In this document: positions 23,883 to 32,750 of the stretch, in pieces | Numbering within the stretch: position 1 is the first letter of the stretch | Layout: each line of letters opens with the position of its first letter | DNA from: Marinospirillum alkalitolerans | Lineage (GTDB): Bacteria; Pseudomonadota; Gammaproteobacteria; Pseudomonadales; Halomonadaceae | Assembly: GCF_045055655.1 (NCBI RefSeq) | Contig: NZ_JBANFI010000003.1 | Location: 62,001 to 126,000, forward strand | Length of the DNA: 64,000 bases | Direction of reading: 5' to 3' | Notes under the pieces: generated by a model | Told to the model about the DNA's origin: nothing | Database searches by the model: none | What the model saw: the letters and a program-made list of their open reading frames with translations, nothing else | Made by a program: the position numbers and the translations under genes

Positions 23883-26800
23883 TTATTCTCGCACCTTCTG
23901 CTCTACCCAAAGATGGGCACGACTCAACTGCTCATCCTCCTCGAATGAGATCAGCACACAAGGGAAGTTGCCTGCTTGCTGAGCAAAAATTTCAGGATCT
24001 GTGACTAAATATCCTTGAATGTGGCTTGCCGCTGCCTGCCACTCATTCCAGACTGTTGAGTCTGTCACAACCACCCATTGCTCAATCTGTGTTAGCTGCG
24101 CTGTTTTTTTGACTAGCTCCAGTTGCTCCTCAGCTCGACCGAAGTAGATCACGACAGAAGGGGCGCGTCTTGCTAGCTCAATCACCGTCAATGGGCGCTC
24201 TTGAGCCAACCGAGTGAAGTGATAAGCCAGGCTCTGTAACTTCTCCTGCTTTTGCTGCTGCTCTATAGCCTTCAGAAGCGGTGCCGCAGCCTCAAGCTCA
24301 CCTTCATAAGGATCACTCACCACACAAAGCCACTGTGCTCGCTGGCGATAAGCAGGATGCCAAGGAGCAGAAAGCAAAATATCTGGCTCTAGCCCTGCTG
24401 CTCTCAGTTCAAGATGCGGGTTAAACGCAGGGTCGATAAGCAACAGATTGAACCAGCACTGTTTAAACTGCCACTGATCATCGGCAGTCCCTAAACCCAT
24501 AGACTCCGTCATCAGTACACTGCTTAAGGGTGTCCACATCAGCTTCTTCCCTTGCGTACACAGCTGAAGCTGCACATCATTGATTGCCAAAGGCCCAGTG
24601 AAGCGTGAATCAACGGAGGGCTCTAACAATGCACTACGCTTAATCAAGATGCAGGCAGGATTGAGTGCATTAAAGTTTTGCTCACACCAAGCACGCGGTA
24701 AACCTTTAAGCTCTTGCTCTAAAAAGAAGTCACGATACAGATCACCGATCAAACCGTCCTTACCAAGAATTTGTCCGGCGCTCAGCAGCGTTGAGCGCGA
24801 TGAAACAAGCCGAGGAGCGACCATCGCGACGTCATCTCTGCCAAGCTGGTCCTGTAAAGGAGTCAACCAATCCGCTTGAATGCAGCGTAAACGATCCCAA
24901 GTCAGTAAGAAATGCTCACTCTGACTGGCGTTGATCAAGACTTGCCATTGCTGCGCAATGTTGGCTTGCTGGGCATCAACAGGCACCCAAACTGGAGAAA
25001 GCCCACCTAGCCCTTGCTCAATCAACCATTGTTGATTCTGCGCTTCGTTGGCTGGGCTGGTGATATAAAGTTGTGTATGTCTTGGCAGCTGCTGCTCTTG
25101 TAGAGAGCGTAGACAGGATGCTAATTGCTCACCAAGCCCTTCTCCAGCAATTAAAAGATCAACTGGCGGCAGCTCATCTTGAATGTGATAACGGGTATTG
25201 TAAATTTGAGCATGCAAGCCAGGTAACACCTCAGCTCTCTCAAAACCACAACGCTGTAAATGCTGCTGGCGAATCAAGGCACCTAGTTGCTCGTAATCCG
25301 AACTCTTGACCCAAGGATCCATAAAAGTGGAACGATGTACCAGCATTTGTGGAATGTGGCCAATGGCAGGCAACGTCATACGCTCAGCAATACGAAATAC
25401 TAACTCTTCCGCTTGGCGATAAGCATAATCACCAAACCCATCCATCGCTTTCCATGCATCCTTTCGGAAGGCGACAGATCGCCCAACATAATCGGTTGAA
25501 CGCAACAGATCGAGGTTAAAATCTGGTTTAAAAACACCCGATTCAGCGCGACTTGTGGCAAAGCGTGATGCATCATCACTGAGTTCTTCATTCGTTGGTG
25601 TAATCAGCACCTCATCACCATACATTACCAACCAATCAGGATAAAGGTCAGCATAATCCGCCAGATGGAATAGTGCATGAGGGTGAAGCTCGTCTCCAGG
25701 CCACAGCGCTACGATCCAGTCAGCTTCAACCTCCTCAATGACCTGGTTGACTTGCTCAAAAGGCTGCTCATCATGTATCCACTGTATCTTGGGATGGTTG
25801 AGTAACTCTGCATCAGGGCAAGGATCAGCACTAATAACACTCAGCCCAAAATGAGGATACATTTGCAATTCAAGAGAATCTAGCGTACTGGCCAGTGCAC
25901 TAAAGAGCGACTGATCAACGACCATCACAAGATGAAAGCTAGGGTGCTTTTTCCACGTATTATAGCGCTCGCCCATCAGCTGAGCGGTGAGTTCATTGGG
26001 GCGGATACGCTGTTGCCACAGAGCAAAGCTATCGACTTGGTAGAAGCGGTGATCATCACCAAAAAGTTCAAGATTGTCATAAAACTGGTCATCATTACGA
26101 ACACTTTCAGCTACATCACTGTAACCAAAAACATCGAACAGTAGAGCTGTAGAGAGTTGGAGTGCTTTCGAGCTCTTGGTTGGAATAACATATTTTTCAT
26201 TATTTGAGGAAATCTGAATCAGGTTTTTTCTGTAATCATCATTTTCTATTACTCTCTTTAATGCTGGCAATAATCCTCTACTGTCAACCTGTATAACACC
26301 ATCATGCGCATCAAAACAAAGCCCGCCTAAGAAAACATGCCTAATAACCAATTCTATAACTGCTTTTCCCATTGCCATGCTTTCAATTGCTATACTGGAA
26401 CCAGATGAGATAGTGATATCTGAGATCATAACTATTGGTTCAGAACGATCAAAGCAGTAACGCAGACAGCTATTCAGACCTAGTCGTTCCGCACTCCTTT
26501 CAACCCTATCCTTTATAAAAGAAACACCCGACGGCCTATCTTTAATTATAAAAAACACTGGACGAGAAACTGTCTTAATGATATTGCTTGCAGCATCCAT
26601 GAATGAATCCAATGATTTCTCATAGGTTTCTGGATCAGAGGTAGCATTCTCTACAACTGTATATGTTGTAAAGTACGAAACCACTAAAGCATCATCAGGG
26701 ATATCTAAATCTTTTTTTAATTTTTGCACTTGATTGCTATTATAGTTTCTATAAACATCCCAATTGATCATCCCCGTGACAGGTCTATAAGAGAGTCCAG

Positions 26801-27380
26801 TTTGCATATCATCAAGAGTCTCTGAACAACGCATTGAGGCTAGAGTGACATAGTCAGATCGAAAGTGTCGAATACTACCCATATTTCTGGACAAATAAGG
26901 GCTATGACAAAAATGGATGCTTGCAATATTATTGTCTTTTGCCCAATCAACTAAAACCGCTTCATGTATAAGGTATTCCTGATTAACAACAAGAGCAATA
27001 ACTTCAAGCTTATCATTCAAATAGTCTAAAGCAGATCGCATTGAAGCTATCTTATTGATTCTTTTTCTTGCGATTTCTGTAACCAGGGTACCTGGAACTT
27101 CGACAGCATATTTCTCTAACCATTCTTCAAAATCAGCAGCACCAGACTCCAAACAATATTCTATATTGCTTTCTATCCCTTTTATTAACCCCCTTAAATC
27201 CCTATAGAACTCCTCTATAATATACACTGAAACGCCATACTTTTTGGCATATAAATTAGCAGTTTCCGCAAATAACCGAGGAGTTATTATATCAAAGGAC
27301 TCCCGGCTCAAAATAGCGTCAAGAATCGACGCTTGCCGATCAAGAATCGTAGAGATAATAGCCCTTTTCTTTTCTTTCAT
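23883..27380 (-). CDS. Large two-domain glycosyltransferase, probable flagellin glycosyltransferase
   Basis: 1166 residues from the ATG at 27378-27380 (AGG 8 nt upstream, clear of the previous stop); a start 34 codons earlier would overlap that gene. The N-terminal part (to about residue 430) looks like a GT-B or capsule-type transferase: SIHFCHSPYLSRNMG, VFFIIKDRPSG and SGSSIAIESMAMGKAVIE, the usual nucleotide-sugar end motif. The C-terminal half from about residue 480 has a GT-A/GT2-like start (HLVMVVDQSLFSALASTLDS) with WPGDELHPHAL and MYGDEVLITP, and a second, more divergent GT2-like unit after about 750. No membrane segments. Coding for the first third is much more A+T-rich than the rest; the switch is near 26.1 kb. 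Placed between sugar genes and a flagellin gene, it probably attaches the nonulosonic sugar to flagellin. Confidence 0.75.
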   Translation of the reverse strand: MKEKKRAIISTILDRQASILDAILSRESFDIITPRLFAETANLYAKKYGVSVYIIEEFYRDLRGLIKGIESNIEYCLESGAADFEEWLEKYAVEVPGTLVTEIARKRINKIASMRSALDYLNDKLEVIALVVNQEYLIHEAVLVDWAKDNNIASIHFCHSPYLSRNMGSIRHFRSDYVTLASMRCSETLDDMQTGLSYRPVTGMINWDVYRNYNSNQVQKLKKDLDIPDDALVVSYFTTYTVVENATSDPETYEKSLDSFMDAASNIIKTVSRPVFFIIKDRPSGVSFIKDRVERSAERLGLNSCLRYCFDRSEPIVMISDITISSGSSIAIESMAMGKAVIELVIRHVFLGGLCFDAHDGVIQVDSRGLLPALKRVIENDDYRKNLIQISSNNEKYVIPTKSSKALQLSTALLFDVFGYSDVAESVRNDDQFYDNLELFGDDHRFYQVDSFALWQQRIRPNELTAQLMGERYNTWKKHPSFHLVMVVDQSLFSALASTLDSLELQMYPHFGLSVISADPCPDAELLNHPKIQWIHDEQPFEQVNQVIEEVEADWIVALWPGDELHPHALFHLADYADLYPDWLVMYGDEVLITPTNEELSDDASRFATSRAESGVFKPDFNLDLLRSTDYVGRSVAFRKDAWKAMDGFGDYAYRQAEELVFRIAERMTLPAIGHIPQMLVHRSTFMDPWVKSSDYEQLGALIRQQHLQRCGFERAEVLPGLHAQIYNTRYHIQDELPPVDLLIAGEGLGEQLASCLRSLQEQQLPRHTQLYITSPANEAQNQQWLIEQGLGGLSPVWVPVDAQQANIAQQWQVLINASQSEHFLLTWDRLRCIQADWLTPLQDQLGRDDVAMVAPRLVSSRSTLLSAGQILGKDGLIGDLYRDFFLEQELKGLPRAWCEQNFNALNPACILIKRSALLEPSVDSRFTGPLAINDVQLQLCTQGKKLMWTPLSSVLMTESMGLGTADDQWQFKQCWFNLLLIDPAFNPHLELRAAGLEPDILLSAPWHPAYRQRAQWLCVVSDPYEGELEAAAPLLKAIEQQQKQEKLQSLAYHFTRLAQERPLTVIELARRAPSVVIYFGRAEEQLELVKKTAQLTQIEQWVVVTDSTVWNEWQAAASHIQGYLVTDPEIFAQQAGNFPCVLISFEEDEQLSRAHLWVEQKVRE

Positions 27381-27388
27381 TTTATAAC

Positions 27389-27913
27389 CTAGCGATTTCG
27401 CCTTGTAGATGAGTTTAGAGCGGCACTCAATGCAGAAAAAACATCTGACTTCAATGGTTTTAAAATCGATATTTCTTTGCAATTTTTTTCTTTTTCAAAA
27501 GGCAAAGTCCAGTTATCTGCTAACCACGCCTTTTTTTTATCTTGCATGCTATCATTTACCCAAAGCAAAAGAATTTTTTGCTGCTCTGGAGACAAGGAGG
27601 TTAAGATCCACCTTTTGCGAGCCTCATCAGTCAACTCATACAATCTCAATATAAATTGCGCAGGATATAAATCATCAAAAAAACCCTCTAAAACTCCATC
27701 TACGCAGGGAGCAACTGCATTTTCATTTTCGGTATGATAATAATCCGAAAAATCATCAAGCCAAATCTGCATAAAGCCTTGAAATCGAGCATCAAAATCT
27801 AGCCAGCTCATCAATCTTTTCCAGCTGTTTTTTCCGCACAATGTGTTACTTGAAACTAAATCCGCAAAATCACTTGAATTATAATAATCAAGCATGTTTT
27901 TACCCACCTGCAT
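27389..27913 (-). CDS. Unknown protein in the flagellin glycan cassette
   Basis: 174 residues, not recognised. It is Trp/Asp/Tyr-rich (WKRLMSWLDFDARFQGFMQIW), soluble, with a basic C-terminus (NSSTRRNR). Its ATG shares a base with the stop of the upstream dehydrogenase gene (TAATG), so it is translationally coupled, and the large glycosyltransferase starts 8 bp downstream. It may be an accessory factor of glycan transfer. A+T-rich like its neighbours. Confidence 0.6.
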   Translation of the reverse strand: MQVGKNMLDYYNSSDFADLVSSNTLCGKNSWKRLMSWLDFDARFQGFMQIWLDDFSDYYHTENENAVAPCVDGVLEGFFDDLYPAQFILRLYELTDEARKRWILTSLSPEQQKILLLWVNDSMQDKKKAWLADNWTLPFEKEKNCKEISILKPLKSDVFSALSAALNSSTRRNR

Positions 27914-28707
27914 TACAATGAAAACCCATCATCGATTACTATATTTTGACCTAAGATATACTTAGATGCATCAGAAAGCAGGAAGTTGACAGCCCCTGAG
28001 ATATCTTTTGGTTCAAGCATGCCCTTCCCATAGCTTTTTTTATTATAACGCTGGACAAATATTTCAGGCTGCCCATCAAGCAAACCACCAGGACTGACAC
28101 AGTTTACTCTAAAATGGCTATTTGCAATATACGCATTAACATAATTTGAAACATGGATAAGTGCAGACTTTATTGCAGAATACTCAACAGGCATAGTCAT
28201 ACCTGTATCTTTATATAGGTAAAAATCTGGGTTTATGACTCCATAAATGGAGGATATATTTACGAGAGAGAAAAACTTATCTCTACTTAAAAAGTCTTCT
28301 TTTCTTTTTTCGAAATATTTAGCACATTGCTGTAAAAAAACAAAGCTTCCACCTAGATTTTTAGATAAGTTCTCGCTAAAATCAGCATATTCCACATCAA
28401 AAAAGTGCCTGCCATAGTTTTTATTTCTCGGGTAAATCGAGTTAACTGCACCATCAATGATGATATCGGAATCTAGGAGCTCGAAAATAAAATCTCCACC
28501 TGTAACGTCCCACTCAAAAAGATGCACCTTGTTATGGTGATTTCTATCTATGATTGTTTTCATCTTTCTGTCGAGCTCTGAATAATTGCAGTCTATAGCA
28601 ATCACATTTGCTCCTGCGTTCAAGCAACCTTTTACTAAGGTCGAGCCCAAAAGACCTGCAGCACCTAGTATCATAATATTTTTATCATAAAGTGAGCTAT
28701 GATTCAC
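27913..28707 (-). CDS. Short-chain dehydrogenase, PtmA-like
   Basis: 264 residues. Rossmann motif MILGAAGLLGSTLV, the catalytic Ser in VNISSIYG and YSAIK (Tyr-x3-Lys), and C-terminal ASKYILGQNIVIDDGFSL typical of classical SDR enzymes. In Campylobacter, PtmA is an SDR in the flagellin legionaminic acid locus; position and type fit, but the substrate is not shown. It overlaps the upstream acyltransferase gene by 4 bp (ATGA). Confidence 0.82.
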   Translation of the reverse strand: MNHSSLYDKNIMILGAAGLLGSTLVKGCLNAGANVIAIDCNYSELDRKMKTIIDRNHHNKVHLFEWDVTGGDFIFELLDSDIIIDGAVNSIYPRNKNYGRHFFDVEYADFSENLSKNLGGSFVFLQQCAKYFEKRKEDFLSRDKFFSLVNISSIYGVINPDFYLYKDTGMTMPVEYSAIKSALIHVSNYVNAYIANSHFRVNCVSPGGLLDGQPEIFVQRYNKKSYGKGMLEPKDISGAVNFLLSDASKYILGQNIVIDDGFSL

Positions 28708-29270
28708 GGGGTGGATACCTTTTTGTCCAAGAACTTTATTAATTTAGCTGGATTGCCAGCAAAAAGAGATCTTGCAGGAACATCTTTGTTGACAACGCTT
28801 CCTGCACCAACAACAGAGTTTTCGCCTATTATGACACCAGGAAGAATAATACTTCCTGCACCAATCCAACATCCTTTTTTAAGTAATACTGTTTTCGGAG
28901 ACTGATGCCCTTGATCAATCAAATCAATTGAATTTGAATCAAATCTATGGTTTGCAGTGTAAATATGGATATTGGAGCCGAGCATAACATTATCTTCAAT
29001 AATTATACTACCTTCATCGCCGTCCCTAGGGTCTGCAAAAAGCATTGTTTGCGGTCTTACAACAACACGATTACCTATAGATATTTTTGAGCAAGAAATA
29101 GCATATGATCCAGGTCTAAACTCAGCACCTTCACCAAAGTATCTAAATTTAGATTTACAGAAAGAGAGAGCTCTTTTTTTAAAAAAAAGATTCCAATGTG
29201 TAAATGGGCAGTCGGGACCAATTCGATCACTCGAAACATCAAAGAAAATTTTTTTGGTTAAAGAAATCAA
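28704..29270 (-). CDS. Hexapeptide-repeat sugar O-/N-acyltransferase
   Basis: 188 residues of the left-handed beta-helix acyltransferase family (WbbJ/maltose acetyltransferase-like). Hexapeptide repeats run through ISIGNRVVVRP, IIIEDNVMLGSNIHIYTANHRF and GCWIGAGSIILPGVIIGENSVVGAGSVV, ending NPAKLIKFL. His in the TANH stretch is the likely catalytic base. Likely decorates a sugar of the flagellin glycan with acetyl or another acyl group. Coupled to the SDR gene downstream. Confidence 0.85.
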   Translation of the reverse strand: MISLTKKIFFDVSSDRIGPDCPFTHWNLFFKKRALSFCKSKFRYFGEGAEFRPGSYAISCSKISIGNRVVVRPQTMLFADPRDGDEGSIIIEDNVMLGSNIHIYTANHRFDSNSIDLIDQGHQSPKTVLLKKGCWIGAGSIILPGVIIGENSVVGAGSVVNKDVPARSLFAGNPAKLIKFLDKKVSTP

Positions 29271-29292
29271 GATGCCACCAATGCTAGCTAAT

Positions 29293-30000
29293 TTATTTCA
29301 ATTTAAGCCTCTTATCCATTAGAAACTCAGCAATTTCAAAATCATATAGTGTATCTATATCTATAGCCCTCTCCTTTGGAACTTCGAACGAGAAAACTCG
29401 ACCAGAAAAAAGTTTTTCATTTTTAATAATTAAACTCGGATTTGCTGCATAAGCGACTGTCGTCAAATCAAATACTTCTGGTGCATCTTGCCGACGATAA
29501 AAATCTTTTTCAAAAGAATTTATCAGTGAAACAGACTGGTCTTTATTTTTCTTTACCATATTAAACCAAGGGTTGCGGTGTGCCTGTGTTACAACAACCG
29601 CCAAATCAGCATTGTTTTTTTCATAAGTATTAATGCATTCATCAATATCTTCAGATAGCCTAAGAGGTGACGTTGCTGGAACAGAAACAAAGATATCTGG
29701 TAGGGTACCCTCATGATCAAGCAAGTAATTCAAAGCATGTCGCCATGCATCTATTTCAGCCGCTGTATCAGTTGCTAAACTAGCAGGACGAAGGAAAGGG
29801 ACTTGAGCTCCAAATGATTTAGCAATATTGGCAATTTCCTGTGAGTCAGTTGATACAATAACACGCTCAATTCTTGATACTGCCAGAGCCTGCTCAATCG
29901 ACCATCCAATTAATGGTTTTCCTGATAACAGGCGAGAGTTTTTTCCTGGTAGGCCTTTAGAGCCACCACGAGCAAATATAAATGCAGTTATTCTCTTCAT
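29293..30000 (-). CDS. legF: CMP-nonulosonic acid cytidylyltransferase (NeuA/LegF/PtmB type)
   Basis: 235 residues. The N-terminal nucleotide loop is FIFARGGSKGLPGKNSRLLSGKPL (CMP-sialate synthetase pattern), with SVPATSPLR in the core and the C-terminal ERAIDIDTLYDFEIAE. It activates a nine-carbon sugar acid as its CMP ester, the donor for the transferase. Pathway context (LegB, LegC, hydrolysing 2-epimerase, NeuB-type synthase) favours a legionaminic-type substrate over true sialic acid. Confidence 0.88.
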   Translation of the reverse strand: MKRITAFIFARGGSKGLPGKNSRLLSGKPLIGWSIEQALAVSRIERVIVSTDSQEIANIAKSFGAQVPFLRPASLATDTAAEIDAWRHALNYLLDHEGTLPDIFVSVPATSPLRLSEDIDECINTYEKNNADLAVVVTQAHRNPWFNMVKKNKDQSVSLINSFEKDFYRRQDAPEVFDLTTVAYAANPSLIIKNEKLFSGRVFSFEVPKERAIDIDTLYDFEIAEFLMDKRLKLK

Positions 30001-30001
30001 T

Positions 30002-31018
30002 TTAACTTTTTTCTATGCTGATGGATTGGCTGTTTTTTGATGATGATTCTTTTGCCGCTTCGACTATTTTTAGAACTGCTAGCCCATCATAACCGCTTGA
30101 AGCTGTCGTTGATGATTTGCCATCTTCAATGGCTTTAATGAAGGATTTAATTTGTTCTCGATATGTAGCATCACGATCAGGTGACTCATTCTTTATGATT
30201 TGCCAAGCATTTAGCTTAGCAGTGAAAAGATTGACTTGACCTGAAACAGCATCCCACTTTATAGTTCCATACTCACCAATAGCAGTACAGCATCGTGTTG
30301 TATCATGCCTTAGAAAATCCATAGATAAATTTCCTAGCGCCCCATTAGAAAAGCCAATATTTAATTGAGCGCAATCTTCAACATCTATGTCTAAATTACT
30401 GAGCTTAGTGCTCCGACAGCTCACCCAGTCTATCTCTCCAAACACCCATCTCAATATATCTATTTCATGGCTTAGCTCTAAGAGGACGCCACCACCTAGT
30501 TTATGCTGAGCGGATACTGTGGTACGGTAATCTTTTCCTGGTCGCCAACTAGGTAAGTATTGCCCTACTTCGTACTTTATATAATAGACTTTACCAATTA
30601 TTCTGCTGTCTATTTCTTTCTTAAAATGGAGCAGTGTGTTAAGAAATCTAAGATTATAGGCTGTCTGAACAATAACTTTCCTTTCTTTGCAGGATTCTAG
30701 AAAAGTATCGATCTCTTGAGTAGAGTTTGATATTGGCTTTTCAATTAATAAATGAACTCCGTGCTCAGCAAGTTTCTTGGCGATTTTTATATGAAAGGGT
30801 GCAGGCGATGCGATAATAGCAATTTGCGGTTTATACGCACATGCATCATCTATATCTTGTGTACATTGTGCGCCATATGGCAGAGGTTGAGAGCAATTAC
30901 TAGAGCGCAGCACTAGTATATCTATACTAGGCATCTCTTCTCTTAATAATCGGAGATGCCTATGACCTATGCTTCCTAATCCTACTATAAGAGCACGTTT
31001 TATTTTTTCTTTACCCAT
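30002..31018 (-). CDS. Gfo/Idh/MocA family oxidoreductase
   Basis: 338 residues. The N-terminal NAD(P)-binding motif is ALIVGLGSIGHRHLR, followed by LLIEKPISNS (EKP motif) and a C-terminal substrate domain with GGGVLLELSHEIDILRWVFG. It is a sugar dehydrogenase of unknown specificity that often accompanies the CBS-nucleotidyltransferase and CMP-transferase genes in such clusters. Ends 1 bp before the cytidylyltransferase start. Confidence 0.85.
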   Translation of the reverse strand: MGKEKIKRALIVGLGSIGHRHLRLLREEMPSIDILVLRSSNCSQPLPYGAQCTQDIDDACAYKPQIAIIASPAPFHIKIAKKLAEHGVHLLIEKPISNSTQEIDTFLESCKERKVIVQTAYNLRFLNTLLHFKKEIDSRIIGKVYYIKYEVGQYLPSWRPGKDYRTTVSAQHKLGGGVLLELSHEIDILRWVFGEIDWVSCRSTKLSNLDIDVEDCAQLNIGFSNGALGNLSMDFLRHDTTRCCTAIGEYGTIKWDAVSGQVNLFTAKLNAWQIIKNESPDRDATYREQIKSFIKAIEDGKSSTTASSGYDGLAVLKIVEAAKESSSKNSQSISIEKS

Positions 31019-31036
31019 ATATTTTTATAGTCATTT

Positions 31037-32092
31037 TTATTCTTCTATTAACTGATCAACATCGGATTGAGCCTGATTAAAGTCATCAATACGCCCAATA
31101 TCTAACCAGTAATCTTTTAAAGCATAAGTGCTAACACCTTTTTCAGATTGTATTTCTTCTTGTAAGAGATCGGGCATATCCATCTTAGTATTGAAAGGAA
31201 CACGTTTCACTAGCTCTGGAGAGAGAAGATAAATTCCAGCATTAATATTAAACTTATGAACTGGTTTTTCCTTGATGCCTGTTGCTCTGTTATCTTCTGA
31301 CTCGATCACACCATAAGGAATCTGGTACTCATACTCTCTCACACACACGGTTGCGCTACCACCTTGCTCTTCATGAAATGCTAGTAAATTAAGGTGATTG
31401 AGTGTTGTGAGCAGATCACCATTCATCATAAACAGAGGCAGATTAATTTCATCATAGGGTAGCAAACCTAAGGCACCTGCAGTGCCTAGAGGTGTCTCTT
31501 CGTGAATATAAGTGATGCTCACACCCCAGCGACTGCCATCTCCAAAATGTTCACGAATTTTTTCCGGCATATAGTGGGTGGAGATGTAAAAACGATGAAA
31601 ACCTGAGTGAACAAAGCTCTCCAGAATCAGCTCAAGAATCGGTTTGTCACCGACTTTAAGCAGGGGTTTCGGGCAGGTTTTGGTCAAGGGGTGCAAGCGC
31701 TTACCAAAACCACCAGCCATCAGAAAGACGGGGTTATCCTGCCGGGGTTTTTGCAGTAATCCATGCAGTGTCTCCAGCCCGGTTACTCGTTGATCAGCAT
31801 CTACAACTGGCAGTTGCAACAGTTGTTGTTGCTCCATAAAGGACAGTAAACGCGCTTTACTCCAGTCAGCAGTAGCCACCTTGGGCTGCATGTTCATTAT
31901 TTGAACAACGGGTGTGCTTAAATCCAGGCGTTTGAGCAGCGCTCTGCGCACATCGCCATCGGTTACCGTCCCTAAAAGTTTTTTATCTTCGTCGGTTACG
32001 AGCAGAATCTGCTGTGCAGATAAATCCAGCTTCTCAATGACTGCTTCGAGTGAGGCCGTGGGTTGAACGAGCGTGTCTTGCCAGTTTTTCAT
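31037..32092 (-). CDS. CBS-domain sugar-1-phosphate nucleotidyltransferase (PtmE-like)
   Basis: 351 residues. Two CBS motifs fill the first ~115 residues (LLVTDEDKKLLGTVTDGDVRRALL, then LQLPVVDADQRVTGLETL). A nucleotidyltransferase domain follows: FLMAGGFGKRLHPLTKTCPKPLL, MMNGDLL and YWLDIGRIDDF. Campylobacter PtmE, with the same layout, makes GDP-glucosamine for legionaminic acid; a similar role is inferred here. Confidence 0.88.
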   Translation of the reverse strand: MKNWQDTLVQPTASLEAVIEKLDLSAQQILLVTDEDKKLLGTVTDGDVRRALLKRLDLSTPVVQIMNMQPKVATADWSKARLLSFMEQQQLLQLPVVDADQRVTGLETLHGLLQKPRQDNPVFLMAGGFGKRLHPLTKTCPKPLLKVGDKPILELILESFVHSGFHRFYISTHYMPEKIREHFGDGSRWGVSITYIHEETPLGTAGALGLLPYDEINLPLFMMNGDLLTTLNHLNLLAFHEEQGGSATVCVREYEYQIPYGVIESEDNRATGIKEKPVHKFNINAGIYLLSPELVKRVPFNTKMDMPDLLQEEIQSEKGVSTYALKDYWLDIGRIDDFNQAQSDVDQLIEE

Positions 32093-32099
32093 GGTTTAT

Positions 32100-32750
32100 T
32101 CACTGTGAATACTTGGTGGCTTGCTGAGGTTTTGCAGCCAGATATTTGTGGCCGGCGGGTAGATCTGTCAATAGTGTGGAGCCTGCACCAAGGATAGCAC
32201 CTTGCTCCAGATGTCGCCCTTGAACAACACAACTTCCCGGCCCCAAATGGCACCTATCCTCAAGGTGGACATCACCACACAACATCACCCCCGGTGCGAG
32301 ATGGCAATGTTTGCCCACCTTGCAATCATGATCAAGCTGGGCACCCGTATTAATCAGTGTATTTTCATCAATTTTTACATCGGGTTGCAGAATACAGCCC
32401 GCCATGATCTGTACACCTTCAGCCAGCTCAACTCCATCTGCAATGATGGCTGAAGGGTGTACCAGGGTTATAAAAGAGTAACCTGATTCCTTGAACTGCT
32501 CAAACAGGTTTTGACGAAGGTTTTTTCCCGGCAGACTACCTACACCATTCGCCAGCAAGACAGTATTGGGTGGATACTGGTAAAGATCAGCATCTTCCCC
32601 CAGCACTGGTAACCCTCGCCATTCTGTAATGCCTTTTTGCTTAAGCTGCGGGTCAATGACTCCTGAAACCGGATGCTTCATCAACCGCAGCAGGTTTAAA
32701 ACCACTTTGGCGTGACCGCCTGCACCGAGCAAAATGACAGGCAAACTCAT
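32100..32750 (-). CDS. NeuD/PglD-type acetyltransferase, candidate LegH
   Basis: 216 residues. The N-terminal PglD Rossmann-like half begins PVILLGAGGHAKVVLNLL. The C-terminal left-handed beta-helix has LAEGVQIMAGCILQPDVKID, NTGAQLDHDCKVGKHCHLAPG (catalytic His in DHDC) and HLGPGSCVVQG. Likely acetylates an amino group on the sugar precursor, the LegH step, or an O-position as NeuD does. Overlaps the synthase gene by 4 bp. Confidence 0.85.
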   Translation of the reverse strand: MSLPVILLGAGGHAKVVLNLLRLMKHPVSGVIDPQLKQKGITEWRGLPVLGEDADLYQYPPNTVLLANGVGSLPGKNLRQNLFEQFKESGYSFITLVHPSAIIADGVELAEGVQIMAGCILQPDVKIDENTLINTGAQLDHDCKVGKHCHLAPGVMLCGDVHLEDRCHLGPGSCVVQGRHLEQGAILGAGSTLLTDLPAGHKYLAAKPQQATKYSQ

